A DNA stretch of 15,185 nucleotides, from NCBI GenBank assembly GCA_002722645.1, contig PBML01000006.1, positions 1-15,185 on the forward strand, given 5' to 3'. Below the pieces are notes generated by a model. It ran no database searches. It was not told the DNA's origin and saw nothing but the letters and a program-made list of their open reading frames with translations. Below are positions 13,985 to 15,185 of this stretch, piece by piece. The position numbers were made by a program, and so were the translations under genes. Origin of the DNA: Acidobacteriota bacterium. GTDB lineage: Bacteria; Acidobacteriota; UBA890. The stretch's first letter is position 1, and each line of letters starts with the position of its first letter.

Positions 13985-14551
13985 CTACCGGTGGCTCTCC
14001 TGTTGTGGTGGCGGATTATTGGCATTGACTAACGCGATGTAACGATCAGTTGCATCGATAGCAGTGGAAAAGTACAAGATACCCTGCATCCTAGTATCGA
14101 GTATGAGATCGTAACCATCTTCGGCTGCAAGTTGCTCAACCGCCGGAACTAACTGCTCGTTGATCCGCGTCTGTGCCTGCTCCGACATGCGGGTCATCGC
14201 ACGTTGCGCATCATCTTGGAGGCGCTGCAGGTCAACCTGCGACTGGTCGACGTTGTTTTGGATCCGAGCCAACGCCTCCTCGGTAAGTGTCAATTGCTGT
14301 TGCTCAGCTTGGGCAATCAGTGTCTCAATTTCCAGTTGCTTCGCGCGTATACGATTGTCCCAGTCGGTCGCGGCCGTCTGAGCCTCCTGCTGCACCTGAA
14401 TGCCAATACTGGATTCCATCAGGACGCGGTCACCGTTAATCACAGCAATCTTCCGGTCATCAGCCAGTTGTGCATACGCTGACAACGCAACACCAACGTT
14501 TAGGACTATTGCGAGGGCAATCCCTCGTAGAACCCAGTTCATTGCTTTCAT
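13985..14551 (-). CDS. skp: OmpH/Skp-family periplasmic chaperone
   Basis: Skp is a trimeric 'jellyfish' chaperone that carries unfolded outer-membrane proteins across the periplasm. The 188-aa protein has a signal peptide with a probable cut after AYA at residue 27, then the first strand KIAVINGDRVLMES. Long charged and Gln-rich helices span about 50-130, forming the tentacles, and a final strand/helix ends near DGYDLILDT and DATDRYIALVNA. Length and layout match the family. The ribosome site AAGGAG lies 11 nt before the ATG; Met4 is an alternative start. It usually sits beside bamA or lpxD, but here it lies between groEL and rnpB, which is an uncommon setting. Confidence 0.9.
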   Translation of the reverse strand: MKAMNWVLRGIALAIVLNVGVALSAYAQLADDRKIAVINGDRVLMESSIGIQVQQEAQTAATDWDNRIRAKQLEIETLIAQAEQQQLTLTEEALARIQNNVDQSQVDLQRLQDDAQRAMTRMSEQAQTRINEQLVPAVEQLAAEDGYDLILDTRMQGILYFSTAIDATDRYIALVNANNPPPQQESHR

Positions 14552-14643
14552 GGGCTTCCGATCTCCTTGTTACTGGGAAGTTTGAAGCAAATCACGCGCG
14601 GCCGGAGATCGGCCGTCAAGCGGAGAATTAGTGATCGTAGCAT

Positions 14644-14678
14644 GAAGGCCCGAGGATGATCACCACCCCCGGGCCTTC
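14644..14678 (-). terminator. Candidate groEL 3' hairpin
   Basis: GAAGGCCCG (14678-14670) pairs perfectly with CGGGCCTTC (14652-14644) on the minus strand, and four more pairs including two wobbles can extend it inward. It lies 69 nt after the groEL stop and about 90 nt before skp. There is no T-run on either strand, so termination here would be non-canonical. Confidence 0.45.
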
Positions 14679-14747
14679 GGAAAATGACCCGAAACATCCA
14701 CACGATGCGCAGCGGCGAATCGTACGAATTCTGGATCGTACCCGGTT

Positions 14748-15185
14748 TTAGAAATCACCCCCACCAGGAGCCTGAGGTCCATCGTCTTCCGGAAGCTCCG
14801 AGACAAGCGCTTCGGTCGTTAGCAGTAAGCCCGATACCGACGCCGCATTCTGCAACGCATGGCAAACAACCTTGGTCGGATCGACAACACCAGCTTTGAC
14901 TAAATCCATGTGCTCCATGGTTTGGGCGTTGAAGCCATAAAAGGCGTTCTTCTCCGTACGAGCCTGCTCGATGATGAGATCAGGGCTGGCAGCGCCAGCA
15001 TTGATCAGGATTTGGCGCAAAGGCTCCTCCATTGCACGTTGCACTATGCCAACGCCCACCTGCGCATCTCCTTCCTCCTCAAGCGCAGCGACCGCAGACT
15101 GTGCACGCAACAAAGCCATACCACCACCCGGAACTATGCCCTCTTCGACGGCTGCTTTAGTCGCATGCATGGCGTCTTCTACACG
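14748..15185 (-). CDS. groEL: Chaperonin GroEL, C-terminal part (cut by window edge)
   Basis: GroEL folds proteins in an ATP-driven double ring with GroES. The last 145 residues are present and read in frame to the window edge. They start at the RVEDAMHATKAAVEEG block, which holds the equivalent of the catalytic Asp398 of E. coli GroEL. The nucleotide-contacting PGGG loop, EEPLRQILINAG, YGFNAQT and the VVDPTKVVCHALQNAASVSG block follow. The end, LPEDDGPQAPGGGDF, lacks the Gly-Gly-Met tail of E. coli GroEL and has only a short Gly run. The upstream part and any groES lie beyond the right edge. Only the fragment length is abnormal. Confidence 0.97.
   Translation of the reverse strand, partial: RVEDAMHATKAAVEEGIVPGGGMALLRAQSAVAALEEEGDAQVGVGIVQRAMEEPLRQILINAGAASPDLIIEQARTEKNAFYGFNAQTMEHMDLVKAGVVDPTKVVCHALQNAASVSGLLLTTEALVSELPEDDGPQAPGGGDF

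Noticed and set aside
13612..14042. Two overlapping plus-strand frames of 105 and 123 codons
   Set aside because: They lie antisense to the RNase P RNA; their openness comes from its GC-rich conserved sequence and no protein motif is visible.

Overview
The window is a gene-dense piece of a Gram-negative bacterial chromosome, with moderately high GC and short intergenic gaps. An outer membrane is clear from a complete Tol-Pal system (tolQ, tolR, tolA-like, tolB, pal, cpoB), a second TonB-type energy transducer, a Skp/OmpH chaperone and several lipoprotein signals. The TonB_C domains, the mtnP-PfkB-coaX set and frequent TTG starts fit an Acidobacteriota-like lineage best. That placement is an inference from gene style, not a phylogeny. 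I see no phage, insertion sequence, CRISPR array, tRNA or other sign of recent transfer; this is core genome.

Layout. Positions 1-1695 (minus): tonB, plsC and the N-terminal part of folE form a tight unit with a good sigma70-like promoter at 1741-1770. Positions 1827-2102 (plus): a 2[4Fe-4S] ferredoxin. Positions 2110-4415 (minus): an unrecognised 519-aa helical protein and a TPR lipoprotein, joined by a 4-nt ATGA overlap. Positions 4523-4942 (plus): an HU gene with a near-consensus promoter, a repeated heptamer in that promoter and a strong intrinsic terminator. Positions 4963-7522 (minus): mtnP, a PfkB-family kinase and coaX, with a 1-nt overlap and a 5-nt gap. Positions 7523-7927: a divergent control region without a credible gene. 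Positions 7928-12907 (plus): the tol-pal-cpoB cluster. Positions 13066-13512 (plus): ssb. Positions about 13575-13970 (minus): RNase P RNA, recognised from its conserved blocks and its P1, P2 and P3 helices; it starts about 15 nt after the skp stop codon. Positions 13985-14551 (minus): skp. Positions 14748-15185 (minus): the C-terminal part of groEL.

How the genes work together. Most of the window serves the envelope: the TolQ-TolR motor and TolA-like linker drive TolB-Pal at the outer membrane, CpoB links this to cell-wall synthesis at division, TonB powers receptors, Skp escorts outer-membrane proteins and PlsC makes phospholipid precursors. The rest is housekeeping: nucleoid (HU), ssDNA binding (SSB), tRNA maturation (rnpB), protein folding (GroEL), coenzyme A (CoaX), folate or pterin (FolE) and methylthioadenosine salvage (MtnP with a sugar or nucleoside kinase). 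The least explained element is the 519-aa protein plus TPR lipoprotein pair. Several start codons are non-ATG: TTG for plsC, tolB, cpoB and probably tolQ.
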